Shown: positions 49,175 to 59,569 of the stretch, in pieces | How positions within the stretch are numbered: position 1 is the stretch's first letter | How the letters are laid out: each line of letters starts with the position of its first letter | Assembly (NCBI RefSeq): GCF_030056815.1 | Contig: NZ_JASHKR010000025.1 | Location: 1 to 64,000, forward strand | DNA length: 64,000 bases | DNA from: Rhodococcus sp. IEGM 1379 | GTDB taxonomy: Bacteria; Actinomycetota; Actinomycetes; Mycobacteriales; Mycobacteriaceae | Reading direction: 5' to 3' | Program-made: the position numbers and the translations under genes | The notes under the pieces: model-generated | Seen by the model: only the letters and a program-made list of their open reading frames with translations | What the model was told of the DNA's origin: nothing | Database searches by the model: none

Positions 49175-49675
49175 ATGGATCTCGAAGCGATACTTCTGAT
49201 TCAACGACTCAAGTACCGGTATGCGCGTGCGCTCGACACCAAATCGTGGGTCGAACTCGCGGATACATTGACGGTCGACGCGACCGCGATTTACGGCGAG
49301 CAACTCAGCTTCGATTCCCGTGATTCATTTGTGTCCTTCCTCGAGAACACACTCGGCTCGCACATCATCACCGAGCATCAGTGTGGGCAACCGGAAATCG
49401 ATGTCGATGGCGACACTGCTACCGGGGTGTGGTGCCTCGCGGATACCGTCGTGGTGCCGGAGGACGGAATGTTGCTGCGGGGGTCCGCTTTTTATCACGA
49501 CCGGTATGCATTGTGCAGTGACGGGAAGTGGCGGATTTCTCACACCAGTTACGAGCGGACCTGGGAGTCGGTCGTGTCGTTGTCAGACATGCCGAGTTTC
49601 CGCTTGACCTCGAACAAGTGGGCAATGCTGCAGCCGTCGTCATTAGGTAATTCGGTAGTGCGCAACGTGTCTTGA
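49175..49675 (+). CDS. SnoaL-like / NTF2-fold protein
   Basis: 166 residues. Start MDLEAILLIQRLKYRYARAL, then TLTVDATAIYGE and a beta-rich C-terminal half (WRISHTSYERTWESVV). This is the cone-shaped NTF2 fold used by small isomerases, dehydratases and aromatic dioxygenase beta subunits. The substrate is unknown. It may act with the divergent thiolase-like gene in degradation or modification of a lipid or steroid-like compound; that link is inference. Confidence 0.82.
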   Translation: MDLEAILLIQRLKYRYARALDTKSWVELADTLTVDATAIYGEQLSFDSRDSFVSFLENTLGSHIITEHQCGQPEIDVDGDTATGVWCLADTVVVPEDGMLLRGSAFYHDRYALCSDGKWRISHTSYERTWESVVSLSDMPSFRLTSNKWAMLQPSSLGNSVVRNVS

Positions 49676-49697
49676 TCGCGACTATTACAGTCGTTGA

Positions 49698-50390
49698 ATG
49701 GCCGAAGACGTTTCACCCGAGTTGGATACACGCGCGTGGATCAGAGGTATTCCGGCTCTGACCGGCACGCCGCCGAATGCCGGCGCCACGCAGAATGACC
49801 CCGCCGAATTTCCGTCCACACCGAGTGCGTTGTTTCTTACCTGGCTGCGCCAAGCCGTCGACGGCGGAGTTGCAGAACCGCACGTGTGCGCGTTGTCGAC
49901 TGTTGACAATGAGGGCATACCGGATTCACGGTTCCTCATCTTGAAGGACGTCGGCGACCGCGGTTTTTGGTTCTCGGGATCGGCTCGATCGCCGAAAGGT
50001 GTTGAACTCAAAGCCAACCCGCGTGCTTCGTTGGCTTTCTACTGGCGCGAGAGTGGTCAGCAGATACGTGTGCGCGGTGTGGTCCGCGAAGGAGGCGAGC
50101 CGGTACGTGCACGAGACTTCGTCGAACGGTCTGTAACAGCACGCGCAGTGGCAACGGCGAGCCGGCAAAGTCAAGAGCTGGCAGACTCGCGTGACTACGA
50201 GCGTGCGGTGGCCGGTGCGGTCGACAGCATCGAGGCTGATCCGGCATTCGTTTCCGACGATTGGCGAGCCTGGTGTCTCGAGCCGGAGTCCGTCGAATTT
50301 TGGCAAGCAGACCCGGGCCGTCGACATCTTCGGTGGTTGTACCGGCGTAGTTCAGACGGGACATGGACGGTCACGACCTTGTGGCCGTGA
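49698..50390 (+). CDS. Pyridoxamine 5'-phosphate oxidase-family flavoprotein
   Basis: 230 residues. FMN-binding split barrel with PHVCALSTVDNEGIPDSRFLILKDVG, GFWFSGSARSPKGVEL, and ASLAFYWRESGQQIRVRGVV. C-terminal WQADPGRRHLRWLYRR resembles the PNPOx C-terminal dimerisation region, so pyridoxine/pyridoxamine phosphate oxidation is plausible. The genuine PdxH may be elsewhere. It follows the SnoaL-like gene by 22 bases. Confidence 0.85.
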   Translation: MAEDVSPELDTRAWIRGIPALTGTPPNAGATQNDPAEFPSTPSALFLTWLRQAVDGGVAEPHVCALSTVDNEGIPDSRFLILKDVGDRGFWFSGSARSPKGVELKANPRASLAFYWRESGQQIRVRGVVREGGEPVRARDFVERSVTARAVATASRQSQELADSRDYERAVAGAVDSIEADPAFVSDDWRAWCLEPESVEFWQADPGRRHLRWLYRRSSDGTWTVTTLWP

Positions 50391-50418
50391 CCGACCACGG
50401 AAAATACCCCTGGTGCAG

Positions 50419-50961
50419 TCAGGTTGCGCTGATCTCCGGTGACACGAGATTGACGACGATGGACTGACCACCGAGTTTTGCATGGATCTCGGGATGCTCG
50501 AACCCCGAGGACAGCAAGTAACTTCCCAGCATTGTCAGCAGTTCGTCCAGATTTATCGTGGGATCGGATGAATAGGTGCCCGACGGTGAGGAATGGTTGG
50601 CAATGAGTTCGGTGTGGGTGAGGCGCCCCGCGACGCGAACCGCTGCTACACCCATCGCGTCGCGCCGGACGACGGTACGGCTGCGAGTCTCGAGGGTTCG
50701 TGACGATTCACGGGACGGTGTGGGGGTTGGGGCAGGCATGGAAGGGTCCTCTCCGCTGCTGTGTGCGGCCGTGCTTCGGTCGGGGAGCGGAAAAGTGAAG
50801 GCACCTGTCGGCCCGGTCGAGAGTGCGCCTTCGGCCGGCCTGGCAGACAGGGTTTCTGTGGTTGCCGTGGAACTGCTCGTTTGTGAGCCGTTGGAGCCGT
50901 TGGACCCATTGGTGAGGCCGTTCGTGGAGCCGCTTGCTCCATGCGAAGTCTTGTCTTCCAT
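50419..50961 (-). CDS. Low-complexity hypothetical protein
   Basis: 180 residues. The N-terminal half is disordered, with Ser/Gly/Asn repeats (NGSNGSNGS) and Thr/Pro/Ser-rich tracts. The C-terminal part is better conserved-looking (AVRVAGRLTHTELIAN; ELLTMLGSYLLSSGFEHPEI). Start MEDKTSHGASGS with AGGAGCGAAAC upstream is chosen over an ATG 19 codons earlier. No family recognised. It lies upstream of nothing on its strand and is convergent with the PNPOx-like gene. Confidence 0.65.
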   Translation of the reverse strand: MEDKTSHGASGSTNGLTNGSNGSNGSQTSSSTATTETLSARPAEGALSTGPTGAFTFPLPDRSTAAHSSGEDPSMPAPTPTPSRESSRTLETRSRTVVRRDAMGVAAVRVAGRLTHTELIANHSSPSGTYSSDPTINLDELLTMLGSYLLSSGFEHPEIHAKLGGQSIVVNLVSPEISAT

Positions 50962-51060
50962 TGTTTCGCTCCTGATGCCCGTAAACAGACCGTCGGTTTG
51001 CATAATGTTGGCAAACATACCAGGAGTTGGTTTTGGGTCGCATGCCCTCGGTGGGCGGAG

Positions 51061-51711
51061 CTAGGTAAGCGCGAGTGTCCGTCGTTGGATTCGGAGCCAC
51101 GACCAGAATCCCCAGAGAACAAAAAATGCGTAGACGAGATAGAGGATTGCGGACGGGTAGTAGCCGGCGCGGAAGAGTAGGGGAACGCCCACGGCGTCGA
51201 CGCCGATCCAGATGAGCCAGAACTCGGTCCATCCGCGGGCCATGCCGTAAGTGGCGAGGATGGATCCGGTGAAGATCCAGGCTTCAGCCCAAGCGCCGTA
51301 TGATCCCAGGACGTCGAATATCCAAGCGAAAATAACTGTGCCACTTATCATTACGGCAACCATTGTCAGGCGCTGGTGCGTGGATGCCCAATGTGGCAGG
51401 ACCGCGTTTCCGGAGTTTTGCGCCCCGCGTCGCCACTGGGTCCAGCCGTAGATGCTGACGGTGATGAACAGTAGTTGGCGTCCGGCCTGTCCGTACAGGT
51501 TGAGTTCCTGCGGCGTGTGGAACAGTGCGCCCATGAACACGGTGAACAGCAGGGCATTTCCGGCGATACCGACCGGCCATGCCCACACTGAACGTCGTGC
51601 CCCGGCAATGGCAGACCCGATGCCGAAGGTGTTGCCGATGATCTCCCGCCAGAGAATCGTGGCGCCGTCGATGTGTAGTTCGGCGTCGAACAGCGCCTCG
51701 ATCAGACTCAT
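51061..51711 (-). CDS. pnuC: Nicotinamide mononucleotide/riboside transporter PnuC
   Basis: 216 residues with about seven TM helices. Family hallmarks are NTFGIGSAIAGARRSVWAWP, GIAGNALLFTVF, NLYGQAGRQLLFITVSIYGW and the C-terminal WTEFWLIWIGVDAVGVPLLF. It imports nicotinamide riboside by facilitated diffusion for NAD synthesis. Its ATG overlaps the stop of prfC as TGATG. Confidence 0.92.
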   Translation of the reverse strand: MSLIEALFDAELHIDGATILWREIIGNTFGIGSAIAGARRSVWAWPVGIAGNALLFTVFMGALFHTPQELNLYGQAGRQLLFITVSIYGWTQWRRGAQNSGNAVLPHWASTHQRLTMVAVMISGTVIFAWIFDVLGSYGAWAEAWIFTGSILATYGMARGWTEFWLIWIGVDAVGVPLLFRAGYYPSAILYLVYAFFVLWGFWSWLRIQRRTLALT

Positions 51712-53429
51712 CAGTCAGCAGCAGCGACGAGTGGTTCGAGCGTCAGATCGGGAAGTTCCTTCTGGATGTACTGCAGGCGCCACTTGTCGCTGACCAACGC
51801 GAGCATGACACCGTCGGAACGGGTGAAGACCTCGACGCCGCGCTGACGGTTGAGCTCCACCTCGGACTCGGCATCGGTACGACGCGCGAGCGCGTAGCCG
51901 AGCGGCTCCATCTTCGCTTCGACGTTGAACTCCGACTTCATGCGGGCTGCGACAACCTCGAACTGCATGGGGCCGACGGCGGCCATGACCGGGGAAGCGT
52001 CGCCGCGAATGTCATTGCGGAGAATCTGAACGACACCTTCGGAGTCGAGTTGGTCGACGGCGCGTCGGAACTGCTTGTACTTGCCGGCGCTCTCGGCGCG
52101 CAGGATCGAGAAGTGTTCCGGTGCAAACGACGGAATGGGCGGGAACTCCACCTTCTTGTCCGTGTACAGCGTGTGACCGGGGGCGAGCGCGGTTGCGTTG
52201 ACCAGACCTACAACGTCACCCGGGAAGGCGGATTCGACGGTGGAACGCTCACGGCCGAAGACGGTCTGGGCGTACTTGGTGGTGAACGGCTTGCCTGTCT
52301 GTGCGTGCGTGACAACCATGCCGCGCTCGAACACTCCGGACACGATGCGCATGAATGCCAGGCGGTCGCGGTGCGCGGTGTCCATGCCGGCCTGAACCTT
52401 GAAAATCACGGCGCTGAACGGATCGGTGACCTCGCGAGGCTTGCCGTTCACGTCGTCACGTTCGCGCGGCGGCGGCGCCAACTCCACGAGGGTGTCGAGG
52501 ATCTGACGGACACCGAAGTTGAGCATCGCGGACGCGAAGATGACGGGCGACGTCTGACCGGCCAGGAACATTTCCTGGTCGTGATCCTGGCCGGTGGCCG
52601 AGAGCAGTTCACTCTCTTCGGCGGCGGTCTCCCACTCGGAGCCTTCCTTCGCCAATGCGGCGTCGGCGTCCATGATTTCTTCCGGGGCGATTTTTGCGCC
52701 ACCGGCGGTACGGGTGAAGCGGACGTACTCACGAGCTGCGCCGTCTTCACCGCGTCGCAGCAGACCGCGGAAATCGCCGGCAATGCCGACGGGCCAGTAC
52801 AGGGGAGTGGGGGTGAGGCCAATGCGTTCGCTGATCTCGTCGAGGAGTTCGAGCGGCGTCTGACCGGGACGGTCCCACTTGTTGATGACGGTGATGACCG
52901 GGATGCCGCGGTGACGGCAGACCTGGAAGAGCTTGAGCGTCTGCGGTTCGAGGCCCTTGGCCGCGTCGATAAGCATCACGGCCGCGTCGACGGCCGTGAG
53001 GACGCGATAGGTGTCCTCGGAGAAATCGGAGTGACCGGGGGTGTCGACGAGGTTGATGACGTTGATGGTGTCGTCAGGTGCCTCGGACGAGTGGTAGTTG
53101 AACTGCAGCGCCGTGGAGCTGACGGAGATGCCTCGGGCCTTCTCCATTTCCATCCAGTCGGAGACCGTGGACTTTCGCCCGGCCTTGCCGTGGACAGCGC
53201 CGGCCTCGGAAATCTTCTTGGCATGCAGCGCGAGTGCTTCGGTGAGCGTCGACTTACCGGCGTCGGGGTGCGAGATGACAGCAAAGGTGCGGCGACGGGT
53301 GGCTTCGGCAGTGAGGCCCTTCGTCGTCGTGGGGATCGACGTCGTCGCTAGGCCCGCTGTGTCCGGGCCTTCGGCGTCAGACTGGACAGTCGAGTCGGTT
53401 GGGACAGTCGAGTCGGACGGGGTAGTCAA
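51711..53429 (-). CDS. prfC: Peptide chain release factor 3
   Basis: Translational GTPase of 572 residues that releases RF1/RF2 from the ribosome. After a Ser/Thr-rich leader, GTPase motifs are G1 [13 protein letters not shown]2 region [11 protein letters not shown]3 [19 protein letters not shown] and G4 NKWD. The domain with [20 protein letters not shown] and the C-terminal [20 protein letters not shown] complete the factor. The TTG start is set by GAGAGG seven bases upstream; an upstream frame is not used. Confidence 0.95.
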   Translation of the reverse strand: MTTPSDSTVPTDSTVQSDAEGPDTAGLATTSIPTTTKGLTAEATRRRTFAVISHPDAGKSTLTEALALHAKKISEAGAVHGKAGRKSTVSDWMEMEKARGISVSSTALQFNYHSSEAPDDTINVINLVDTPGHSDFSEDTYRVLTAVDAAVMLIDAAKGLEPQTLKLFQVCRHRGIPVITVINKWDRPGQTPLELLDEISERIGLTPTPLYWPVGIAGDFRGLLRRGEDGAAREYVRFTRTAGGAKIAPEEIMDADAALAKEGSEWETAAEESELLSATGQDHDQEMFLAGQTSPVIFASAMLNFGVRQILDTLVELAPPPRERDDVNGKPREVTDPFSAVIFKVQAGMDTAHRDRLAFMRIVSGVFERGMVVTHAQTGKPFTTKYAQTVFGRERSTVESAFPGDVVGLVNATALAPGHTLYTDKKVEFPPIPSFAPEHFSILRAESAGKYKQFRRAVDQLDSEGVVQILRNDIRGDASPVMAAVGPMQFEVVAARMKSEFNVEAKMEPLGYALARRTDAESEVELNRQRGVEVFTRSDGVMLALVSDKWRLQYIQKELPDLTLEPLVAAAD

Positions 53430-53552
53430 CGAAGAACCTCTCGCAAGTGGGTACAGCGCGCGGTGAAGCAAGGGCGCAGAGTGCGGACGCACAACAGAGA
53501 AAGGATACTCGCCGCCACATTGTCGGTAACACTCGGCGAACTTTGTCTGATT

Positions 53553-53564
53553 ATCCACGTGGAT
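53553..53564. promoter_or_regulatory. Palindrome ATCCACGTGGAT in the divergent prfC/FAAL promoter region
   Basis: Perfect 12-bp palindrome between two divergent TTG-started genes, with a second CACGTG-containing half (ATCACGTGG) close by. A possible operator, not tied to a known regulator. Confidence 0.4.
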
Positions 53565-53633
53565 GTGCGTTACATCACGTGGCGTTCGAACGGGTATATC
53601 AACTGCATCGAAGCGTTCTTAGGAGTTGCGTTG

Positions 53634-55265
53634 AGCAAATTCACCGACGAAATGTATGAGAGTGCCGCAGTCAGCAATCGCGGCTTGGTGACGGGTGAAC
53701 CAGATAGCCCGTTTCGACAGACCTGGGGTGACATCCATCAGGATGCACGACGGATGGCGGGCGGGCTTGCCGACGCCGGAATCGCTCACGGGGCCGCGAT
53801 CGCAGTCCTTGCCGGTCAGCCGGTGGACATCGCACCGGTGTGTCAGGCGAGTTGGATGCGTGGTGCTTCCGTGACGATGCTCCATCAGCCGACGCCACGT
53901 ACCGATCTGGCGGTCTGGGCTCAGGACACTCAGACGGTGATTGACATGATTGCCGCAAAAGTGGTCGTCCTCGGAGTTCCGTTCGATGCGGCGAAACCGC
54001 TCCTCGAGGAGCGGGGAATCACCGTGGTGACGGTGGAGGAACTGCGGAAAGGCTCCTCGATCGATCCGGTGCCGACAGCAGAGTCGGATATCGTTTTTCA
54101 GCAGCTGACGTCCGGTTCGACGGGTTCCCCGAAGGCGGTGCAGATCACGCACGAGAACTTCTACGTCAACGCATACTCGATGATCAACCGCATCAAGTTC
54201 TCGATCGATGACGACGTGATGGTGAGTTGGCTTCCGCTCTTCCATGACATGGGAATGGTCGGGTTCCTCACAGTTCCCATGCAATTGGGGGCCGAAATTG
54301 TCTCCATTACTCCGTTGGACTTTCTCCGTAGCCCGCTGCTGTGGGCAGAGCTGATGAGTAAGTATCGCGGAACTGTCACGGCTGCACCGAATTTCGCGTA
54401 CTCCCTGCTGGCTCGTCGGCTTGCTCAGGCGCCGGACGGTGCTGTTGATCTCTCGAGCGTCCGGTACATGTGGAACGGTGCCGAGCCGGTAGATCCGGAC
54501 ACCATGGTTGCTCTCGCCGAAGCCGGCGCCCGGTTCGGTCTCGATCCCACTGCTCTTGCACCCTCGTATGGAATGGCGGAAACAACGCTGGCAGCGTCGG
54601 TCCCCGATCCGAATCAGGGACAGGTTCTCGACTACGTCGATCCGGACTTTCTCGAAGCGATGTCCCGTGCCGTTCCTTCGACGAGGCCGAACGCCCGGGC
54701 GATGGCGACCCTGGGGCGGATGGTTCCGGGCTTGGAAGGGCGCGTTGTCGACGGCGAAGGGCAGGTTCTGCCGGCGCGCGGAGTCGGAATCATCGAAGTT
54801 CGCGGACGGGCGGTCACCGCCGGCTATCTCACCGTGGACGGACCCAAACCGGCGCAAGACGCCGACGGTTGGCTCGACACCGGTGATGTCGGCTACTTCA
54901 CCGAAGAAGGCCTTGTCGTCGTCTGTGGCCGCGTCAAGGACGTCATCATCATGGGCGGCCGCAACGTGTATCCGACTGATATCGAGCGGGCCGCGGGAAC
55001 GGTCGCCGGGGTGCGCCCGGGAAATGCGGTCGCGATTCGTCTGGACGCAGGTCAGAAGCGTGAGAGTTTTGCCGTCGCAGTCGAGACCAACGCATTCGAG
55101 GACCCCGAGGAGGTCAAACGCATCGAACGTGAAGTGGTCAAAGCCGTCGTTTCCGAGGTGGGAGTACGCCCGCGCGCCGTGGCAGTGCTGGGCCCCGGCA
55201 CCATCCCCAAGACGTCGTCGGGCAAATTGCGTCGCGCGAACTCGGCTGCGTTGCTTGGAAGTTGA
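53634..55265 (+). CDS. Fatty-acyl-AMP ligase (Pks16/FadD-like)
   Basis: Adenylate-forming enzyme of 543 residues. The ATP loop is [19 protein letters not shown], followed by [38 protein letters not shown] and [20 protein letters not shown], ending in [18 protein letters not shown]. The HDMGM and lack of CoA-ligase-specific insertion features point to a fatty-acyl-AMP ligase, like Rv1013 (Pks16) in the same genomic position. A TTG start is supported by TAGGAG six bases upstream. It activates fatty acids for lipid or polyketide synthesis; the acyl substrate is unknown. Confidence 0.9.
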   Translation, partial: SKFTDEMYESAAVSNRGLVTGEPDSPFRQTWGDIHQDARRMAGGLADAGIAHGAAIAVLAGQPVDIAPVCQASWMRGASVTMLHQPTPRTDLAVWAQDTQTVIDMIAAKVVVLGVPFDAAKPLLEERGITVVTVEELRKGSSIDPVPTAESDIVFQQLTSGSTGSPKAVQITHENFYVNAYSMINRIKFSIDDDVMVSWLPLFHDMGMVGFLTVPMQLGAEIVSITPLDFLRSPLLWAELMSKYRGTVTAAPNFAYSLLARRLAQAPDGAVDLSSVRYMWNGAEPVDPDTMVALAEAGARFGLDPTALAPSYGMAETTLAASVPDPNQGQVLDYVDPDFLEAMSRAVPSTRPNARAMATLGRMVPGLEGRVVDGEGQVLPARGVGIIEVRGRAVTAGYLTVDGPKPAQDADGWLDTGDVGYFTEEGLVVVCGRVKDVIIMGGRNVYPTDIERAAGTVAGVRPGNAVAIRLDAGQKRESFAVAVETNAFEDPEEVKRIEREVVKAVVSEVGVRPRAVAVLGPGTIPKTSSGKLRRANSAALLGS

Positions 55266-55284
55266 CGTTGCTCGGAGCGTCGGG

Positions 55285-55857
55285 TCAGTGAAGGCGGTTC
55301 TGGGCCGCTTCGAGGCCTAGTTCGAGGAGGAGTTCGACGGCGTCTGCTGCTTCCTCGCACACGAGGTCGAGTTCCTTGCGTTCCGCCGCGGAGAAAGGCT
55401 TGAGGACGTAGTCCGCCGGATCCATGCGACCCGGCGGACGGCCGATGCCGACGCGAGTACGCAGATAGTCCTTGGTGGACAGGGAACTCGAAATGGAGCG
55501 CAGGCCGTTGTGGCCACCTTCGCCGCCACCGAGCTTGAGGCGAATGGTCCCGAAGTCCAGATCAAGTTCGTCGTGAACGACGATGATGTTTGCCGGATCA
55601 ACGGAGAAGAACCGGGCTAGCCCAGCCACTGCGCCGCCCGAGAGGTTCATGTACGAGCGAGGTTTTCCCAGGATCACGCGTCGACCGGCCAGGCGGCCTT
55701 CGACGATCTCGGCCCCACTCTTCTTGTGCGCGTTGAACTTTCCACCCATGCGGCCCGCGAGTGTGCCGGCGACCATGAAGCCTACGTTGTGTCGGGTCTT
55801 CTCGTACTGGGGGCCGGGGTTACCGAGTCCGATCACCAGGGCGGTGTCTGTGCTCAA
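55285..55857 (-). CDS. pth: Peptidyl-tRNA hydrolase
   Basis: 190 residues. [21 protein letters not shown] contains the catalytic His20-region motif, with [24 protein letters not shown] and [12 protein letters not shown] also present. It frees tRNA from stalled peptidyl-tRNA. It follows rplY on the same strand, separated by a hairpin, as in other actinobacteria. Confidence 0.96.
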   Translation of the reverse strand: MSTDTALVIGLGNPGPQYEKTRHNVGFMVAGTLAGRMGGKFNAHKKSGAEIVEGRLAGRRVILGKPRSYMNLSGGAVAGLARFFSVDPANIIVVHDELDLDFGTIRLKLGGGEGGHNGLRSISSSLSTKDYLRTRVGIGRPPGRMDPADYVLKPFSAAERKELDLVCEEAADAVELLLELGLEAAQNRLH

Positions 55858-55898
55858 CGGATGCTGTCCTTTACGGGCTCTGGGATACGACGCGCAAA

Positions 55899-55936
55899 CG
55901 GCGCGTCACTTCCGAAACCTCGGAAATGACGCGCCG
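55899..55936 (-). terminator. Hairpin between rplY and pth (terminator/attenuator)
   Basis: CGGCGCGTCA/TGACGCGCCG arms with further TCCGA/TCGGA pairing inside. It lies between the rplY stop and pth start, so it may reduce read-through into pth. Confidence 0.72.
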
Positions 55937-55958
55937 CTGACTGTAAAGATTTCGAGGA

Positions 55959-56549
55959 TCAGGCCTCGGCTGCGGCTGCCTCGGCTGCTTCTTCGGAAGC
56001 CTCCGTAGCAGCTGCGGTGACGTTGATGATCAGCGTGTCTGCATCTGCCTGCAGGGTGGAGCCTTCCGGCAGAACGAGCTGGCTGGCGAGGATCTGCGTG
56101 CCGGCCTCGAGGCCTTCGATGGAAACCTCGATCGACTCGGGGATGTGCAGTGCGTCTGCCTCGATGGAGATGGAGGAAGCATCCTGAGCGACCATCGTGC
56201 CGGCAGCAGCGTCGCCGACGACAACGACGTGAACGTCGATGGTGACCTTCTCGCCCTTCTTGATGACGAGGAGGTCAGCGTGCTCGATGTAGTTGCGAAT
56301 CGGGTGCACGACGAGGGACTTGACCAGTGCGACCTGCTCCGTGCCGTCGATGTCGAGGGTCAGGATGGCGTTGGTGCCGTGCGCGCGGAGGATGCGAGCG
56401 AAGTCACGAGCCGTGACGTTGAGGTGCTTCGGGTCTTCGCCGTGGCCGTACAGAACCGTGGGGACCAGGCCGTCGCGACGTGCACGGCGGGCTGCGCCCT
56501 TGCCGAATTCGGTGCGGGTAACGGCGACGAGGTTGTTCGCTACAGACAT
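55959..56549 (-). CDS. rplY: 50S ribosomal protein L25 (CTC family)
   Basis: 196 residues: the N-terminal L25 domain ([40 protein letters not shown]) plus the C-terminal CTC beta domain ([18 protein letters not shown]) and an acidic Ala/Glu tail. It binds 5S rRNA and is general-stress-associated in Gram-positives. The ATG is the family start. The gene lies upstream of pth as in mycobacteria. Confidence 0.95.
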   Translation of the reverse strand: MSVANNLVAVTRTEFGKGAARRARRDGLVPTVLYGHGEDPKHLNVTARDFARILRAHGTNAILTLDIDGTEQVALVKSLVVHPIRNYIEHADLLVIKKGEKVTIDVHVVVVGDAAAGTMVAQDASSISIEADALHIPESIEVSIEGLEAGTQILASQLVLPEGSTLQADADTLIINVTAAATEASEEAAEAAAAEA

Positions 56550-56805
56550 GATGAAAAGCTCCTACAACTCACGGAATGCGTGCTCGGTGTGTACTGGCGG
56601 TGTGGCTCTCTTGTCACAAACGAGTGGACAGGCGCGCACGGCCAGGAGCGAAACGCTCGAGCTGAACCGTATCCGCGTCGATCACGGTAAACCTGCAGTA
56701 AGTGGAGCAGCTGCGATTCACCCTCGCCGAGACAACTTTTCATACCCTACCGGAACTCGTGCGTCGGAGCGAATCACCGCACGAGCTCCGGTACAGGTGG
56801 CGACG

Positions 56806-58269
56806 CTATCGAGCGGCGCTGATGCCGGCGCGACGACCGAAGAAGCTGCCGTCACCGAGGCTTGTTCCGCTGGCATATCCGCCGGCGCAGACGCCGGAGG
56901 TGCAGCGGCCCGCCGCGAAGAGTCCGGGGATGGGCTCGCCGGAGACGTGCAGAACCTCGGAGTTGACGTTGGTCTTCAATCCGCCGAGTGTGAATCCGCC
57001 GGTATGTCCACGCAGGTCGATCGCCGCGAACGGGCCGACAATGGGCTTGACCCATTCGGGCTTCTTTCCCAATACCGGATCCGAGCCTGTTGCCGCATGA
57101 CGGTTGTAGAGGTCGACGGTGGACTGCAGCGTCCCAGCAGACAGACCCATCTCGGCTTCGAGTTCTTCCACCGTTTCCGCCACCCATGTCGGCTGGGCGC
57201 GCAATTGCGCGCTGGACGATTCGGCGTTGATACCTTCTTCGTAGGCCGCTTCGTCGATGATCAGGAAGGCCTGGTTATCCTGCTGGAACAGTGTCGCCTG
57301 GCCGATCCGACCCGGGTACGTGTCCTCGGGGATGTACCGCTGACCACGGCCGTTGACGAGGATGCCGCGCACCATCAACTGCGGATCGCAGAAGAAGGCG
57401 ACTTCGGTGGCGTCCATGTGCGCGGTGTCGGCGCCGAGTGCCTGCCCGATCTGAATTGCGCGACCGTCGTGCGCCTCGATGGAGGCTGCCGGATGCCCGA
57501 AAATTTTGGGAGCATTGGAGAGCACCATCTCGTCGTTGTACGCGAAGCTGCCCATGGCCAATACGACGCCCTTGCGTGCGCGGATGGTGACGTCCTTGCC
57601 GTAGCGCTTGGCGACGATACCGACGACGCGTCCGCTCTCGTCCACGGCAACGGTCTGCACGCGCAGATCGTATTCGGCTCGGACGCCGAGCTTTTCGGCT
57701 GTTTCGACGAGCGGCTTCATCAGCATGTAGCCGCCGCCCTTCTCGCCGGTCTTCTTGTCCGCCATCTGTGGGAGGTGTCCACGCGGGGCCGGTTCGACCA
57801 AGGTATTGAACGGTGCCGCGTTTTCGCCGCCCGAGTACATGAGACCGTCGTCGTACGGCGGTTCCCAACCGGGCTGACCCCAGAATGATTCTTTGAACGG
57901 GACGCCGGCGTCGACGAGCCAGTTGTAATGATCCACGCTGCCCTCGCAGTAGGCGTCGATCTTGGCGTCATCTGTTCCGGGGCCGAGAGCGGCCTTCATG
58001 AACGTCTTCATGTTGTCGACGGTGTCGTCGAATCCGCAGGCCTTCTGCAACGGAGTGCCACCGCCGAGGTAGATGAATCCGCCCGCAAGCGATGCCGCTC
58101 CGCCCCAACCGCCGGTCCGTTCCAACACCAGAACTTCAGCGCCGGCGCGTGCGGCTTCGATCGCAGCGGTGACGCCGGAGATGCCGTAACCAGCGACGAC
58201 GACGTCGGCTTCGTAGTCCCAGGTGGTGATGTCGGCGGCAGAAATCGGATTAATTGTGGCATCGGCCAT
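56806..58269 (-). CDS. FAD-binding oxidoreductase (fumarate reductase/3-ketosteroid dehydrogenase-like)
   Basis: 487 residues. The N-terminal FAD motif is VVVAGYGISGVTAAIEAARA with GAEVLVLERTGGWGGA. It has the GGG-rich GGFIYLGGGTP, a substrate-domain region, and the C-terminal FAD contact HTGGFTLGGLKTN..GLFAAGRCTSGV. This is the fumarate reductase/succinate dehydrogenase flavoprotein fold also used by 3-oxosteroid 1-dehydrogenases. The substrate is unknown. The ATG with GGAGAGG upstream is preferred over one 12 codons earlier. Confidence 0.87.
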   Translation of the reverse strand: MADATINPISAADITTWDYEADVVVAGYGISGVTAAIEAARAGAEVLVLERTGGWGGAASLAGGFIYLGGGTPLQKACGFDDTVDNMKTFMKAALGPGTDDAKIDAYCEGSVDHYNWLVDAGVPFKESFWGQPGWEPPYDDGLMYSGGENAAPFNTLVEPAPRGHLPQMADKKTGEKGGGYMLMKPLVETAEKLGVRAEYDLRVQTVAVDESGRVVGIVAKRYGKDVTIRARKGVVLAMGSFAYNDEMVLSNAPKIFGHPAASIEAHDGRAIQIGQALGADTAHMDATEVAFFCDPQLMVRGILVNGRGQRYIPEDTYPGRIGQATLFQQDNQAFLIIDEAAYEEGINAESSSAQLRAQPTWVAETVEELEAEMGLSAGTLQSTVDLYNRHAATGSDPVLGKKPEWVKPIVGPFAAIDLRGHTGGFTLGGLKTNVNSEVLHVSGEPIPGLFAAGRCTSGVCAGGYASGTSLGDGSFFGRRAGISAAR

Positions 58270-58349
58270 GTGCAGAGTCCTCTCCAAATGTGAGCTAGGG
58301 ATCACTTACATTTGCAGTTCTGGTCGACTTTCAGGCTCTGTCGTCCCAA

Positions 58350-59531
58350 TCATCGGGAGGTATGGAGATCTCGCACGGCACCGAGAAATTTGTCCAGGTC
58401 CGCGTCGTCGGCAAAGCAGTGTGGGGAGGCACGTACGACGGCGTCGAGCCCCCTCGCGGTCATATCGAGGAGAGTCGAACTGCGACTACTGACGGTGACC
58501 GTGATGTTCTGGGCGGCAAGGTGATCGCGCACCTCGGCGGCCGAGTATCGATCGAGCGTGAACGAGACGATCCCGCTCAGAGGGGAGCCGCGATCCTGGA
58601 CGGAGGCACCCGGCACGGTTTCGAGACCGGCTCGGAGGTAGTCGGCCCGCGACTGGATCTGCTGCGCAACGGTTTCCGTTCCCAAGGAGATCAAGTAGTC
58701 CGCTGCGGCGCCGAGTCCGAGTCGGGCCGCGACACTGGTCTCCCACAACTCGAATCGAGTTGCATCCGGCGCGGGAACATAGGCGTCGGCATGGGTCCAC
58801 GCGGCGCCGTGCAAGTCCATCGAGACCGGTTCGAGGGCGTCGGCCAAACCGGGACGCACGTACAGAAATCCGGTGCCGCGTGGACCGCGAAGCCACTTGC
58901 GACCCGTTGCGCTCAACGCGTCGACGCCCAGCGAAATCACGTCGATGGGTAATTGGCCGACGGATTGGCAGGCGTCGAGGAGGACCAACGCGCCGTGGGG
59001 CGCGGCAAGTTCGACCACTTCCCGGACCGGATTGATCAGTCCGCTGTTGGTCGGCACGTGAACGACCGAGATGACTCGAACTCGGTCGTCGAGCATCGCT
59101 TCGAGCGCGTCGAGGTCGATCCGGCCGTCGGCGTCGCTCGGAATCACCTCGACCTGTGCGCCGGTGACGCGGGCGCGGCCGAGTGCGGCAATTGCGTTGC
59201 TGGCGTACTCGACTCCGGAGATCAAGACGCGGTCACCGGACTTCAGGGGCACCGCGCTGAAAAAGTCGTTCCAGGCGCGGGTAGCGCTGTCCGTCAACGC
59301 GATATCCGACGCCTGGGCTCCGATCACGCGGGCGATCGAGTGCGGTACGGCGGCCAAGGCCTCCGCCCGCTGACTGGCTGCGATATAGCCACCCACATCA
59401 GCTTCGAGGCGCAGATGTTCGATCATCGTGGTGACTACGGATTCGGGCGGGAGCGAGGATCCGGCGCTGTCGAGGAACACCTTGTCTCTGCATCCGGGAG
59501 TATCGCGGCGGACCGTATCGAGATCGAACAT
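58350..59531 (-). CDS. Class V PLP-dependent enzyme, EgtE-like
   Basis: 393 residues of the aminotransferase class V/cysteine desulfurase fold. N-terminal FLDSAGSSLPPESVV, then RLEADVGGYIAAS, which recalls the EA-VGGY-AA motif of mycobacterial EgtE. PLP-binding Lys is in GRKWLRGPRGTGFLYV, with VLLDACQSVGQLP and HVPTNSGLINP. EgtE cleaves the C-S bond of hercynylcysteine sulfoxide to give ergothioneine. Divergent by only 38 bases from the permease that precedes egtA. A classical egtE may still lie beyond the right edge, so this could be EgtE itself or a paralog. Confidence 0.82.
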   Translation of the reverse strand: MFDLDTVRRDTPGCRDKVFLDSAGSSLPPESVVTTMIEHLRLEADVGGYIAASQRAEALAAVPHSIARVIGAQASDIALTDSATRAWNDFFSAVPLKSGDRVLISGVEYASNAIAALGRARVTGAQVEVIPSDADGRIDLDALEAMLDDRVRVISVVHVPTNSGLINPVREVVELAAPHGALVLLDACQSVGQLPIDVISLGVDALSATGRKWLRGPRGTGFLYVRPGLADALEPVSMDLHGAAWTHADAYVPAPDATRFELWETSVAARLGLGAAADYLISLGTETVAQQIQSRADYLRAGLETVPGASVQDRGSPLSGIVSFTLDRYSAAEVRDHLAAQNITVTVSSRSSTLLDMTARGLDAVVRASPHCFADDADLDKFLGAVRDLHTSR

Positions 59532-59569
59532 GGCACCTTCCGTTCATGTCGGTGTGGTTCTAATACCTT

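Noticed and set aside
52050-53351. Rightward open frame inside prfC
   Set aside because: Shadow of the prfC reading frame on the opposite strand; no homology.
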